A stretch of DNA of 64,000 nucleotides, taken from assembly GCF_003696365.1 (NCBI RefSeq), contig NZ_RFFM01000003.1, positions 280,781-344,780 on the forward strand. The letters are read 5' to 3'. Shown piece after piece: positions 9,046 through 19,382 of this stretch. A model generated the notes under the pieces. It made no database searches and was not told the DNA's origin. It saw only the letters and a program-made list of their open reading frames with translations. Numbering within the stretch: the first letter of the stretch is position 1; each line of letters starts with the position of its first letter. A program made the translations under genes and the position numbers. This DNA is from Stutzerimonas zhaodongensis (lineage in GTDB: Bacteria; Pseudomonadota; Gammaproteobacteria; Pseudomonadales; Pseudomonadaceae).

Positions 9046-11136
9046 CTATATCCGCAACACGCACGACACCGTCTCGGCCAGCGAATCCAGAGTGAAGGGC
9101 TTGGTCATCAACTTCATCCTCGGCCCCAGAAACTCCGAACGAGTGGCTGCGTTTTCCGCATAACCGCTGATGAACAAGACCGGCAGATCCGGTCGGTGCT
9201 GCTGAACGATTTCAGCAAGCTGCCGCCCATTCAAGCCGGGCAAACCAACGTCAGTGACGAGCAGATCAACCGCGCTCATCTGGCCCAGCAGCTTCAACGC
9301 TTGCTGGCCGTCTTCGGCGAGATGCACGCGGTAGCCCAAATCCTGAAGCGCACTGTCGAGCAGTAATCGAACGGAGTCGTCATCCTCCACGACGAGGATC
9401 GTCTGGCCGGCGCCGGCCACCACCTCAGCATTCGCCGCGCTGGAAACGGTTTCGCTGGATGACGGCTGCGCCACAGGGATGTGCAGCGTGATCGAAGTAC
9501 CGACGTCCTCGGTACTGGTCACGGAAATGAACCCACTGCTCTGCTGGACGAAGCCATAGACCATGGACAACCCCAATCCAGTCCCCTGCCCCAAGGGCTT
9601 GGTCGTGAAGAACGGCTCGAAAACCTTCGCCAGCATGGAAGCCGGAATACCGACGCCCGTATCGGTCACATCGATGGCGACGTAGAGTCCAGCGCTGCCG
9701 CCCAGGTTGGCAGCTTCTGCGGCATCAAGCTGCGCAACGCGCGTTGCGATCGTCAAGGTGCCACCGTCCGGCATCGCATCGCGCGCGTTGATACTGAGGT
9801 TCAACAGCGCGTTTTCCAGCTGATTGGGGTCCACCTGCGCCAGGCCGATATCGTCCATCAGCCGAACATCCAGGCTGATTCGTTCTGTCAGGGTCCGCCG
9901 CAAGAGATCAACCAGCGAGTTGATCAAGGGATTCACAGCCACGGCGCGGCTTTCCAGCGATTGTCGGCGCGAGAAGGCAAGTAAGCGCTGGGTCAGTGCA
10001 GCAGCGCGGCTAGCCGATGCATGCGCGGCGGACATATACCGATCGAGGTCACCGTACTGTTGTCGGCCGATACGCAAGCGCATCAGATCCAGCGCCCCGA
10101 TCACTCCGGTGAGCATGTTGTTGAAGTCGTGAGCGATGCCGCCAGTGAGCTGGCCGACCGCATCCATCTTCATGGACTGGCGCAATTGCTCCTCGGCGCG
10201 GGCGCGCTCCTGGCTTTCCAGCGTCAGCTTTTCCAGGGCGTCTTCCAATGCACGGGTGCGCGCCTTTACCTGGGCTTCGAGATCATCGTTGAATCGACGT
10301 AACGTTTCCTCGTTCTGTTTCACCGCGTTGATATCGATGACCACCAGTGCCGCGCCTTTGACCTTCTGATTGGAATCGTACAAGGGCACGGCGCTGATGC
10401 GGGTCCAAAGCTCGCCACCACCTTCCGGGTAATAACGGAAATCGGCACTCGCAACTACTTCGCCACGCAATGCACGTGCACCCGCAAACTGATCACGCGG
10501 CAGCGGTTGCCCGCTGCTATCCAGGCCAACCCAGCGTCCAGTGTGGGCAGGGTCATTTGATGGAATGAGCTTATTGGGGACGTAGCGCTCGTAGTGGGGG
10601 TTACTGAGTACGGTCGCTCCCTTCATGTCGATCAGACAGACACCAACAGGAAGATGCTCGACCAGGCTCTCCAGCGTGGTGCGCTGTTCGGCCAGTTCGA
10701 TCATGCGGTCACGAATTTCGAGCTGACGCTGCCGAGATCGCCACACGGTTGCCACGGTGCTGAGCAAAGATGCTGGACCCAACGGCTGTTCCAGCAGCAC
10801 CAGCTCGGTGATGCTGGACGGAAGTCGCGCTCGCAATGTCTGAAAATCGGCACGCGACATGCCCCGACACTGCGATATCAGAATGAAGGGAATCCCCGAC
10901 CACCCGTGCCCATCGTTCACTGAAGCAGGAAGCTCGGTGAGTGCCGGAACGAAGGTATCCATGATGATGACAGCGCCGACCCGATGGTCCAGTTGGCCAA
11001 GCATCGCCGCCAGATCCGTGCAGACGACCGCCTCATAACCTTCTTCGCCAAGAAGCTGAACCATACCGGCGCACTCTGCGCCGTCGGACGCACCAATCAG
11101 CAAAGGCTTCCTTTCGGATGAAACGTGTAGGGTCAC
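9046..11136 (-). CDS. Hybrid sensor histidine kinase/response regulator
   Basis: About 696 residues from a GTG at 11136. A longer frame to 11358 adds an Arg-rich stretch that does not look like protein. Domains in order: degenerate receiver-like domain (about 8-125, Asp60 in VIIMDTFVP but EQP where the conserved Lys-Pro should be), PAS (about 155-275), coiled coil, HisKA with His336 in GGIAHDFNN, HATPase (NARDAMPDGG, DTGVGIP, GTGLGLSMVYG) and a complete C-terminal receiver (VVEDDDSV, DLLVTDVGLPG, TKPF). No transmembrane segment, so probably cytoplasmic. Divergent from a GGDEF-EAL gene, suggesting a link to cyclic-di-GMP control. Start uncertain. Confidence 0.85.
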   Translation of the reverse strand: MTLHVSSERKPLLIGASDGAECAGMVQLLGEEGYEAVVCTDLAAMLGQLDHRVGAVIIMDTFVPALTELPASVNDGHGWSGIPFILISQCRGMSRADFQTLRARLPSSITELVLLEQPLGPASLLSTVATVWRSRQRQLEIRDRMIELAEQRTTLESLVEHLPVGVCLIDMKGATVLSNPHYERYVPNKLIPSNDPAHTGRWVGLDSSGQPLPRDQFAGARALRGEVVASADFRYYPEGGGELWTRISAVPLYDSNQKVKGAALVVIDINAVKQNEETLRRFNDDLEAQVKARTRALEDALEKLTLESQERARAEEQLRQSMKMDAVGQLTGGIAHDFNNMLTGVIGALDLMRLRIGRQQYGDLDRYMSAAHASASRAAALTQRLLAFSRRQSLESRAVAVNPLINSLVDLLRRTLTERISLDVRLMDDIGLAQVDPNQLENALLNLSINARDAMPDGGTLTIATRVAQLDAAEAANLGGSAGLYVAIDVTDTGVGIPASMLAKVFEPFFTTKPLGQGTGLGLSMVYGFVQQSSGFISVTSTEDVGTSITLHIPVAQPSSSETVSSAANAEVVAGAGQTILVVEDDDSVRLLLDSALQDLGYRVHLAEDGQQALKLLGQMSAVDLLVTDVGLPGLNGRQLAEIVQQHRPDLPVLFISGYAENAATRSEFLGPRMKLMTKPFTLDSLAETVSCVLRI

Positions 11137-11502
11137 ATCGATGCTCGTCAGTGAATACTCGGAACTACGCTTGGCCGTTCTCGACCACCGCACCAGACTC
11201 GAATTGGCGCATCGATGAAACCTTGACCAGATTTCAGATGCAGCAAGGGCGTTCGACCAGAGTTGGCTGAAACGCCCGGAGCGTCGGGGCACTCGTGGCG
11301 GGAATGGTACAGGGACCGAATCGTAGGTGGCGATGGGTTTCTTACCACCTGTTTGCATCCACGCAGCCAGAGACTCGGCTCTCCACGCCGCTCACCGCTG
11401 GTCGGAATCTGCTGCGGCAACACCAACGTCGCGTAGGTGGCCGCCGATATAGATTCTGCGACCTGTCGGTCGCGCATCCAGTACGAGTTCCGGCGAGATC
11501 AG
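11137..11502. other. Divergent promoter region, kinase / GGDEF-EAL
   Basis: No gene seen. Short overlapping ORFs are not conserved-looking. It must hold the promoters of the two divergent regulatory genes, but I cannot pick out convincing -35/-10 elements. Confidence 0.4.
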
Positions 11503-14082
11503 ATGACTCTTCATACCGCAGCGAATCCTGTTTCATCGTCAGCGGGTTATACCGCCATTACCCGCAAGGCGTCCCTCAGCTTTGTCTACGTCGTCGCAGC
11601 GCTGTTCATTACCGCAGGCCTTGCGCTGGTTTACCTGTGCCTTGCACTGGACGAGCATCAGGTCAGCCACAGCGAAACGGATGCTGCCAGAGCAATGGAA
11701 AGCCGCCAGGACAAGATAGGCACGGCACTGGCGGACTACGCATTCTGGTACGACGCCTACAAGTACATGCACGACGCCATCGACACGGCATGGGCCTATG
11801 AGGGGGACAATATCGGCCCGTCGCTGTTTTCTACGTACGGCCTGGACGGTGTGTTCGTTCTTGGTCCGGACGCCACGACCCGCTACGGCGTCATCAATGG
11901 TGCTCTGGGCGATACGCCGGCCACCGATTGGATCACAGGAGACATTCCTGCTTTGCTTCAAGAAGCGCGCGATAAATCTGCGGACGATGCGATCGCCTAC
12001 GCCTATTTTTCCGTAGCGGGTGTTCCGGCCGTCATGTCAGCGGCGGTTATGCGCCCCGACAACAGCTTCGACGACTTCACTGCGCTGTCTTACCTGGTCT
12101 ACGTCGACGTACTGACGGAGGCGAAACTCAAGGTCATCGATCAGGCTTTTGACCTGGATAACCTGAAAGCAACCCTGGGCAACCTGCCCGATGCGTCGAG
12201 CCCGAAATTGACGCTGCAAGCGAAGGTGGGTGCGCCCGTAACTCTTCAATGGAACAGCGAAGATCTTGGTTTATCGCTGCTGAAGACCTACTTGCCGTTG
12301 CTCTTTCTGGTCGGGGTACTGGTTGCGGTTCTGGTCTGCTGGCTGCGCAAGCGCGTTCTGCACGCTACCCATATGATCGATGCGGCTCAGCAGGCTTTGC
12401 AGATCAGCGAACAGCGTTTCAAGAACATCTCCGAGGCGTCATCGGACTGGATCTGGGAAACCGACTCTGAGCAGAACCTGACCTATCTCTCCGACCGGTT
12501 TTGCCAGTTGACCGGGCTGCCCCGCGAGCAATGGCTCGGCCGTCCGCTGTTCGAGTTGCTTGCGTATGACACCCGACTGTTGGCAGTAAGTGCGGAGCTC
12601 GGCGCCAGCAATGCACGCCGACCAATACCGTGCGAGATGAATGCCGCCAACGACAGCCTGCGCTATTGCCAACTTTCCGCTCGCGCGGTGCGTTCAGGCG
12701 CGCAGCTGTTGGGCTTCCAGGGCACCGTGTGCGATATCACCGAAGAGATCGAAGCCAAGGCACGTATCGAGCACATCAGCCAGCACGATGCCCTGACCGG
12801 CCTCGCCAACCGCCACCGCCTGAACCACTTCATCAACAGCCGTTTGAGCGAAGGCTTGAACGCTGATCGACCGGTGTATCTGCTGGCGCTGGACCTTGAT
12901 CGCTTCAAACCCATCAACGACGCATTCGGTCACGCCGCGGGCGATCTGGTGTTGCGCGAAATCGCGAATGCATTGAACAGCTGCACCCGCTCGACCGACC
13001 TGGTAGCGCGGCTGGGTGGGGACGAATTCGTCGTGGTTGCTACCGACTGCAAGAGCCCCGAACAGGCCGAAGGGCTCTGCCAACGCCTCATCGATCGCAT
13101 CAACCAGCCGATCACGATAGCCGGCAACGAAGTCAGCGTCGGTACCAGCATCGGTGTGGTGTGTGCTCCTTTCGATGGAATCACCGGCGAAGACCTGCTG
13201 CGCTACGCCGACATTGCCCTGTACGAGGCCAAATCCAGCGGTCGCAACATGTTCCGATTCTACGAGCCGGCCATGAACGAACGGATCATGGAGCGTCGAC
13301 AGCTGGAAATCGACATGCGACACGCCTTGCGCAGGCGCGAGTTCCGCCTGGACTTCCAGCCGCGCTACGAAGCGGCCGGCCAGCACCTTGTCGGGGCCGA
13401 AGCACTGGTGCGCTGGCATCACCCTACAAAGGGGCTTCTGCCGCCGGACAGCTTCATCCAGTTGGCCGAGGAGACCGGTCTGATCATCGAGCTCAGCGAT
13501 TGGGTAATGCAGGAGGCCTGCATGAACGCCTTGACCTGGGGAGACACCATGATGGTCTCGGTGAACCTCTCTTCTGTGGAGTTTCAGCGTAACGACCTGG
13601 TTGAGCGCGTCGCGGCTGCATTGAAGATCACCGGACTCTCACCCGAGCGACTGGAGCTGGAAATCACAGAAAGCGTAATGCTCGAAGATGCCGCCGCTGC
13701 GCTGATCACCATGAACCAACTCAAGGCACTGGGCGTTCGGCTGTCGATGGACGACTTCGGTACTGGCTATTCTTCGCTCAGCTACCTGCGCACTTACCCG
13801 TTCGACGGAATAAAGATAGACCGCAGCTTCATCTCGGGCCTTGATCACTCGCAGAGCAGCGAGGCTATCGTGCACGCCATCGTCAGCATGGGCCACGCCC
13901 TGTCCTTGACGGTCACGGCCGAAGGCATAGAAACGGTCACGCAGCTCGGAAAGCTGACCGAGCTGGCCTGCGATCAGGCGCAAGGGTTCTATCTGGGGCG
14001 TCCTATCGCATCCGAGCCGTTCAAGCGAGTCGTGTCTGAGCATCAGGCGCAAGCGACCCATCGAGCGACCGCCGGCCGCTGA
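11503..14082 (+). CDS. CHASE4-PAS-GGDEF-EAL cyclic-di-GMP protein
   Basis: 859 residues from the ATG at 11503 (the frame opens earlier, but a transmembrane helix should lie near the N-terminus). Membrane helix about 26-50, periplasmic CHASE4-type sensor (ADYAFWYDAYKYM), second helix about 265-285, PAS, GGDEF with RLGGDEF and an upstream RSTD inhibitory site, then EAL (GAEALVRWHHP, EITESVM, DDFGTGYSSLSYLR, TAEGIET). Both catalytic motifs look intact, so it could make and degrade cyclic-di-GMP. Divergent from a hybrid kinase, and convergent with a second GGDEF-EAL gene 44 bp away. Confidence 0.92.
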   Translation: MTLHTAANPVSSSAGYTAITRKASLSFVYVVAALFITAGLALVYLCLALDEHQVSHSETDAARAMESRQDKIGTALADYAFWYDAYKYMHDAIDTAWAYEGDNIGPSLFSTYGLDGVFVLGPDATTRYGVINGALGDTPATDWITGDIPALLQEARDKSADDAIAYAYFSVAGVPAVMSAAVMRPDNSFDDFTALSYLVYVDVLTEAKLKVIDQAFDLDNLKATLGNLPDASSPKLTLQAKVGAPVTLQWNSEDLGLSLLKTYLPLLFLVGVLVAVLVCWLRKRVLHATHMIDAAQQALQISEQRFKNISEASSDWIWETDSEQNLTYLSDRFCQLTGLPREQWLGRPLFELLAYDTRLLAVSAELGASNARRPIPCEMNAANDSLRYCQLSARAVRSGAQLLGFQGTVCDITEEIEAKARIEHISQHDALTGLANRHRLNHFINSRLSEGLNADRPVYLLALDLDRFKPINDAFGHAAGDLVLREIANALNSCTRSTDLVARLGGDEFVVVATDCKSPEQAEGLCQRLIDRINQPITIAGNEVSVGTSIGVVCAPFDGITGEDLLRYADIALYEAKSSGRNMFRFYEPAMNERIMERRQLEIDMRHALRRREFRLDFQPRYEAAGQHLVGAEALVRWHHPTKGLLPPDSFIQLAEETGLIIELSDWVMQEACMNALTWGDTMMVSVNLSSVEFQRNDLVERVAAALKITGLSPERLELEITESVMLEDAAAALITMNQLKALGVRLSMDDFGTGYSSLSYLRTYPFDGIKIDRSFISGLDHSQSSEAIVHAIVSMGHALSLTVTAEGIETVTQLGKLTELACDQAQGFYLGRPIASEPFKRVVSEHQAQATHRATAGR

Positions 14083-14126
14083 GCGCTGAGCGCTGAAGCC
14101 GATTCGAACCGCTGGCTCGCGGCCAG

Positions 14127-16712
14127 CTAGCTAGCCTGTCGGTCAATAATGAAGTCGTCGAGCCTGGACAGCGGCATGGGTTGGGCAAAGAGGTAGCCCT
14201 GCGCCTCATCACATGAGGACCGGACGAGCTGCTGCAGCATGTTCGAATCCTCGACGCCTTCTGCCACGACCCGCATGCCGAGCGAATGGCACATCTCAGT
14301 CACGGCTTTTATGAAATCCATTGTGCTGTCCGTCCCGGACGATGGCCCAAGGAAGGATCGATCAAGCTTGACGACATCGATCGGGTACTGCCGAAGGTAG
14401 GCGATGCCGGCGTAACCCGTACCGAAATCATCGATGGCTAGCCTGACGCCGATATCGCACAGCTCACGCAGGAGCTGGTGTGAGGTGTCGGTGTCTTCAA
14501 TCAGCCCGGACTCGGTGAGTTCCAGTTCCAGGTCGCTTGCCTTCATGCCCGACGCTTCCAGCGCATGGCGAACATCGCTGCAGAGGGTCGGCGATTTGAG
14601 TTGAACGGGCGACACGTTGACCGACAGCACCAGATCGATCCCGATGCGCTCGACCAACAACTGAATGTCTGCACATGCCTGCCGCAATACCCAGCTGCCG
14701 ATCTTGCAGATCAACCCGGTGGCCTCGGCAATCGGAATGAAAGCGTTCGGCGGGATCAGTCCCTTGGTCGGATGATTCCACCTGATCAATGCTTCTACGC
14801 CGCAGGCCATATCGTCACCAAGGCGAATGCGCGGCTGGTAGTGCAGCACGAACTCGTCGCGCTCCAGCGCATCGCGCAAATCCAGCTCGAGCGCCATGCG
14901 GTTCTTGGTCTCTATGCTCATCTCCGCGGAGAAGAACTGGATTCGCGTGCCGCCCGCATCCTTGGCCCGGTACATGGCGATATCGGCATGCTGCAACAGC
15001 TCGTCGATCGTGGTGTCGGGGTTTGGGTACAAGCACATGCCCATCGAGGCCGAAGGATGGTAGCGGGTGCCCAGCACATCACAAGGCAGCTGAATGGCGC
15101 GCAGAAGATCGGTTGCAATCAGCTCGGCCGACCGTACACCGTCCGGCAGATGCGCAACCACGACGAACTCGTCACCACCCAGCCGCGCAACCAGATCCCC
15201 CGTGGGTAGAGCCTGGCGAAGCCGGTGCGCAATCTGCACCAGCAGCACATCACCATAACCGTGCCCCATCGAATCGTTGACTTCCTTGAACCGATCAAGG
15301 TCGATCAGCATGATCATCAGCTGCTGGCCTTCGGGAATGAAGTTGACCAGCTCGCGCAGATGGTCGTTCAGATAAGTCCGGTTGGGCAGTCCGGTCAGTG
15401 CGTCATGGGTCGCCAGGTGGTTGAGCCGGTGTTCGGCCTGCTTGCGGTCGGTGATGTCGGTCAAGCCACCGGACCACTCCTTGATATTGCCGCGTTCATC
15501 GAAGATCGGCACCGCATGCCCGGACATGTAACGGTACTGCCCGTCCCTGCGGCGTACGCGGTATTCGGCGCGCTTGTTGGTGAAGACCGAATGCATTTCA
15601 CCTACCACCTCCTCAAGCTCGGGACGATCCTCAGGATGCACGGCATCCAGCCATCCCTTGCCGCAGGCTTGCTCGAAGGTCTGTCCAGTGAACTCGCTCC
15701 ACTCGCTTTGCGGTTCGATGATGTCTACAGCAGGGCTCGTCGCCCAGGTCAGGCTGTTCGTAGCCTTCACCAACCCGCGGAAGCGACGCTCATTAGTCGC
15801 CATTCGTTGTTCGGCCTTGGCACGGGCGCGATTGGCTCGATCACGCTGTACCACCAAGGCCGCTGTATTGGCCAGCAGCGTAATGCCCTCCTGCTCCACT
15901 GCCGAAGGCACGGAGCGCACATTGCTGTAGCAGGCGATGGTCCCCATGATCTCCCGTTCGGTAGAGAGGATCGGGGTCGACCAGCAAGCGTGCAGGCCGT
16001 GCTCAAGCGCTTTGGCGCGATGTTGTTGCCATTTGGGATCGGTATCAATGTCCTCAGTGATGCTCGGCTGGCCAGTGCGGACCGATACGCTGCAGCTCGT
16101 TTCGTTGGAGCCGGTATCCATGCCGTCCAGTGACCTGACGAAATCATCGGGAAGGCTGGACGCTTCGATGAACCGTAATTTGCCGTCCTCGTCCAGTCTC
16201 ATGATCGCCGCGCGGATGACTCCGGCCGACTGCTCCTGGGCAGACCGAGTGAGCTCAACCAATACCTCGGCCAGCGGTGCGCCAACTACTGCAAGCTCTA
16301 GCGCACGCATTTGGCCCTTGGCGATGGCCTCCGAGCGGCGACAGTCAGTCACATCCTGGCTGATGAAGTGCAGTGACCTGAACTCGGGATGCGCGGTAGA
16401 GCGCCCCATGACACTGACCGTCTGCACGCCTGTGTCACCGACCAGCACACGACATTCGAACCGCACCTCATCACCAGTCGAGAGCGCAATGGCGACATGT
16501 TCGGCGACGCCATCGCGGTCTTCGGGATGGATATGTTCGAGAAATTCGGTTAGCGAGGTGCTGCCCAGTGAACAGGCGTCAAGCGCGTGGGTGACCGCCT
16601 CGACCGCGGCTCTCGCGTCATTTAGCGAGTCGTCGAGTTCGACGTACCACTCCAGCAAACCAGCAGATTTGAGCGTAAAAGCCAAGCGGGATTGGAGATC
16701 TGGTTGAGCCAT
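14127..16712 (-). CDS. PAS-GAF-PAS-GGDEF-EAL cyclic-di-GMP protein
   Basis: 861 residues, no membrane helix. Order: N-terminal PAS-like sensor (about 10-125), GAF (about 135-300, with CWSTPI and ACYSN), PAS (about 310-435), GGDEF (RLGGDEF) and EAL (GVEALIRWNHP, ELTESGL, DDFGTGYAGIAYLR, VAEGVED). The position of the RxxD inhibitory site reads PTGD, so product inhibition at the GGDEF domain is probably lost. All phosphodiesterase residues I can check are present. It converges with another GGDEF-EAL gene, and its upstream neighbour is an unrelated exporter. Confidence 0.9.
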   Translation of the reverse strand: MAQPDLQSRLAFTLKSAGLLEWYVELDDSLNDARAAVEAVTHALDACSLGSTSLTEFLEHIHPEDRDGVAEHVAIALSTGDEVRFECRVLVGDTGVQTVSVMGRSTAHPEFRSLHFISQDVTDCRRSEAIAKGQMRALELAVVGAPLAEVLVELTRSAQEQSAGVIRAAIMRLDEDGKLRFIEASSLPDDFVRSLDGMDTGSNETSCSVSVRTGQPSITEDIDTDPKWQQHRAKALEHGLHACWSTPILSTEREIMGTIACYSNVRSVPSAVEQEGITLLANTAALVVQRDRANRARAKAEQRMATNERRFRGLVKATNSLTWATSPAVDIIEPQSEWSEFTGQTFEQACGKGWLDAVHPEDRPELEEVVGEMHSVFTNKRAEYRVRRRDGQYRYMSGHAVPIFDERGNIKEWSGGLTDITDRKQAEHRLNHLATHDALTGLPNRTYLNDHLRELVNFIPEGQQLMIMLIDLDRFKEVNDSMGHGYGDVLLVQIAHRLRQALPTGDLVARLGGDEFVVVAHLPDGVRSAELIATDLLRAIQLPCDVLGTRYHPSASMGMCLYPNPDTTIDELLQHADIAMYRAKDAGGTRIQFFSAEMSIETKNRMALELDLRDALERDEFVLHYQPRIRLGDDMACGVEALIRWNHPTKGLIPPNAFIPIAEATGLICKIGSWVLRQACADIQLLVERIGIDLVLSVNVSPVQLKSPTLCSDVRHALEASGMKASDLELELTESGLIEDTDTSHQLLRELCDIGVRLAIDDFGTGYAGIAYLRQYPIDVVKLDRSFLGPSSGTDSTMDFIKAVTEMCHSLGMRVVAEGVEDSNMLQQLVRSSCDEAQGYLFAQPMPLSRLDDFIIDRQAS

Positions 16713-17140
16713 GCAAGTTCACCAACGAAGGGGCTGCGAATACCGTTTTCGACCCCTGCCGATACGCGCCGTTCTTATGGCGCGAAGCAAAGATGAGGGT
16801 TTCGTACAAGCGTAGTGCAAGAACACCACAATCCCCTGAGCTACGCCATTGAAAACCGGGTTGCCAACGTCCGATCCAGCCTGCCCCCGAGATGGATGGC
16901 AATTCGTATGCAGGCGATCGCAACGCCAGCGACCCATGCTTATCGGCCATGCCGTTCGACCACTCTGCGACAGACCGCCTGATCAATTCTGCCGCAACGC
17001 CAGAGGCACGCTTGGGCTCGGCCCAGGATGGACGCCACGAAACGGCAGCCTCTCGAAATTCGCCGTTCTAGAACAAGATGGTGCGCGCAGTTTGGCGGTG
17101 GCACATTTGCACACCTACCCACGCCCTCTTTTGGATTTTC
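16713..17140. other. Divergent intergenic region before the MFS gene
   Basis: 428 bp with no supportable gene. The small ORFs present lack ribosome sites and resemble no family. Presumed to carry promoters for the flanking divergent genes. Confidence 0.4.
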
Positions 17141-18346
17141 ATGGCCATCAGCAATGCCCGTGCCGGCTCAGCACCCTCATCCAGCAGCCCACTGGCGATG
17201 CGAATCATCGGCGGTGTTGCGCTGGCGCATCTGATCAACGATCTGATTCAAGCGGTGTTGCCGGCGATCTATCCGATGCTGAAGGCCAGCTATGGCCTGA
17301 CATTCACCCAGGTCGGGCTGATTACCCTCACCTTCCAGCTGACCGCCTCGCTGTTACAGCCCTGGATTGGCTATCACACTGATCGCCATCCCAAACCATG
17401 GTTATTGCCAGCCGGCTCGGTGTGCACCTTGATAGGCATTGTGATGGTATCCATGGCCGGCAGCTTTTCCATGATTCTGCTGGCGGCCGCCTTGATTGGC
17501 ATCGGATCTTCGACCTTCCATCCGGAAGCGTCCCGCGTCGCGCGATTGGCTTCCGGTGGCCGTTTTGGCCTGGCGCAATCGACTTTCCAAGTTGGAGGCA
17601 ATGCAGGTTCGGCGTTCGGCCCGCTCTTGGCAGCGGCCATCATCATTCCGCACGGCCAGGGCAATATCGCCTGGTTCGCGCTGTTCGCCATCCTCGCCCT
17701 GTTCGTGCTGTACCGGATCAGCCGCTGGTACGCCGAGCACCTTGCCCTGTTCAAGCTCAAGCAGGGTCAAGCCGCCACGCATGGCCTGTCCAAAAGCCGG
17801 GTGATGAGCGCGCTGATCGTGCTCGGCCTGCTGGTCTTCTCCAAGTATTTCTATATGGCCAGCTTCACCAGTTATTTCACGTTCTACCTGATGGAAAAAT
17901 TCGACCTGTCGATAGCAAGTTCACAACTGCACCTGTTCCTGTTTCTAGGGGCGGTGGCTGCAGGAACCTTCTTCGGCGGGCCAATCGGCGACCGGATCGG
18001 CCGCAAGGCGGTGATCTGGTTCTCGATCCTTGGCGTAGCGCCGTTCACCCTGGCGCTGCCACATGTCGACCTGTTCTGGACCGCCGCTTTGAGCGTCATC
18101 ATCGGCTTCATTCTGGCGTCTGCGTTTTCGGCCATCGTTGTTTACGCTCAGGAATTGGTGCCTGGAAACGTTGGTATGATCGCGGGTCTTTTTTTCGGTC
18201 TGATGTTCGGCTTCGGCGGGATTGGGGCGGCGTTGCTTGGGCATCTTGCCGATATATACGGCGTCGAGTATATGTACTTTCTTTGTTCGTTCCTGCCGTT
18301 GTTCGGTGTGCTGGCGGTCTTTCTTCCGAGGACCAAAACGTCATGA
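17141..18346 (+). CDS. MFS exporter, fosmidomycin-resistance (Fsr) type
   Basis: 401 residues, about 12 hydrophobic segments. The sequence (ALAHLINDLIQAVLPAIYPMLKASYGLTFTQVG; QPWIGYHTDRHPKPW; HPEASRVARLASGGRFGLAQSTFQVGGNAGSAFGP) matches the Fsr branch of the major facilitator superfamily, which expels fosmidomycin and similar compounds by proton antiport. Start set at 17141 (MAISNARAG), since upstream residues are not membrane-like. A LysR gene converges on it. Confidence 0.88.
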   Translation: MAISNARAGSAPSSSSPLAMRIIGGVALAHLINDLIQAVLPAIYPMLKASYGLTFTQVGLITLTFQLTASLLQPWIGYHTDRHPKPWLLPAGSVCTLIGIVMVSMAGSFSMILLAAALIGIGSSTFHPEASRVARLASGGRFGLAQSTFQVGGNAGSAFGPLLAAAIIIPHGQGNIAWFALFAILALFVLYRISRWYAEHLALFKLKQGQAATHGLSKSRVMSALIVLGLLVFSKYFYMASFTSYFTFYLMEKFDLSIASSQLHLFLFLGAVAAGTFFGGPIGDRIGRKAVIWFSILGVAPFTLALPHVDLFWTAALSVIIGFILASAFSAIVVYAQELVPGNVGMIAGLFFGLMFGFGGIGAALLGHLADIYGVEYMYFLCSFLPLFGVLAVFLPRTKTS

Positions 18347-18360
18347 TGTTCTGCCGAGGT

Positions 18361-19272
18361 TCATCGCCGCTGGCCACTGGCAAGCACACCCAAGTCACCT
18401 TCACCACCTTCTACCCTCTCCTGCAGGCAGCGGCGGAACAGCTGATGCAGGGGCGAACGGTGCGTGCTGTAGCGGCTAACGAGCATCAGCTCACGATAGA
18501 AGGTCGCCGCACCTAGGGAAATAATGCGAACCGACGGCGTACGCTCCAGCCACAGTCCGGCTTTTGGTACCAGGGCAACGCCCAGCCCGCTTTCAACCAT
18601 CTTGACGATGGCATCCAGCTCATCCAATTCGAGCCCGGGACGCACATCCAGATGGTGCTTGCGCAGGAACTGACTTACCTGGCGCCCACCGAATGAGCTG
18701 CGGTCGTAACGTACGAACGGATGCTCCTCGATCAGCTTGAGCGGGTCATCGCCCTGGATGGTCAACGGCGTAATCAACACGAATGGCTCCTTGACGATCA
18801 GCTCGGCGTGCAGCTCCTTCGCAAGTGCATGGGGGGGCCGGATCAGAATCGCCAGATCGATATCCCCAGCGTCGACCTGGGAAAGCAGGTTCAGCGAGAC
18901 TCCAGGCACCAGCTTCGGCACAAGGCCTGGCGCCTCCTCGCGCAGCCGCAACAATGTGCCTGGCAAGAGTCCTGTTTGTACCGTCCCGATTGCGCCTATG
19001 CGCAGCTCGCCGCGAAAGTCGTCGAGCGACTCGGGCTGGCCCATCAGTGCAAAGGTTTCGATGATCTGTTCGGCCAGTGGCAGCGCGCGCAACCCGGCGG
19101 CATTCAGATGCGCCGAGCGGCCGGTTCGATCGAAAAGACGAAGGCCCAACGCCTCTTCGAGGTTCTTCATCTGAGCGCTCACGGCGGACTGCGTGAGGCC
19201 GACCGTGTTGCCTGCTGCAGCGAAACTGCCGCACTTGGCAATGGCCAGTAAAGTTTTCAATTCACGAATCAT
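18361..19272 (-). CDS. LysR-type transcriptional regulator
   Basis: 303 residues with the winged helix (KCGSFAAAGNTVGLTQSAVSAQMKNLEEALGLRLFDRTGR) and an effector-binding domain. Starts MIRELKTLLAIAK. It is divergent from a VOC-family gene at 19383 (110 bp apart) and converges with the MFS exporter. The VOC gene is the most likely target. Confidence 0.9.
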   Translation of the reverse strand: MIRELKTLLAIAKCGSFAAAGNTVGLTQSAVSAQMKNLEEALGLRLFDRTGRSAHLNAAGLRALPLAEQIIETFALMGQPESLDDFRGELRIGAIGTVQTGLLPGTLLRLREEAPGLVPKLVPGVSLNLLSQVDAGDIDLAILIRPPHALAKELHAELIVKEPFVLITPLTIQGDDPLKLIEEHPFVRYDRSSFGGRQVSQFLRKHHLDVRPGLELDELDAIVKMVESGLGVALVPKAGLWLERTPSVRIISLGAATFYRELMLVSRYSTHRSPLHQLFRRCLQERVEGGEGDLGVLASGQRR

Positions 19273-19382
19273 AGGCGCTTCACTGATCGAAATTTTCGAG
19301 GCTCGGCTAGAAAGATACGCGCTGTAGGGAGGTGCGACAAATTGGCAAGATGGCCTTCACGTCGACTGCACAGGTAGCCCTG

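Noticed and set aside
15225..16133. 302-codon plus-strand frame within the GGDEF-EAL gene
   Set aside because: Antisense shadow; the minus strand shows continuous PAS and GAF domains.
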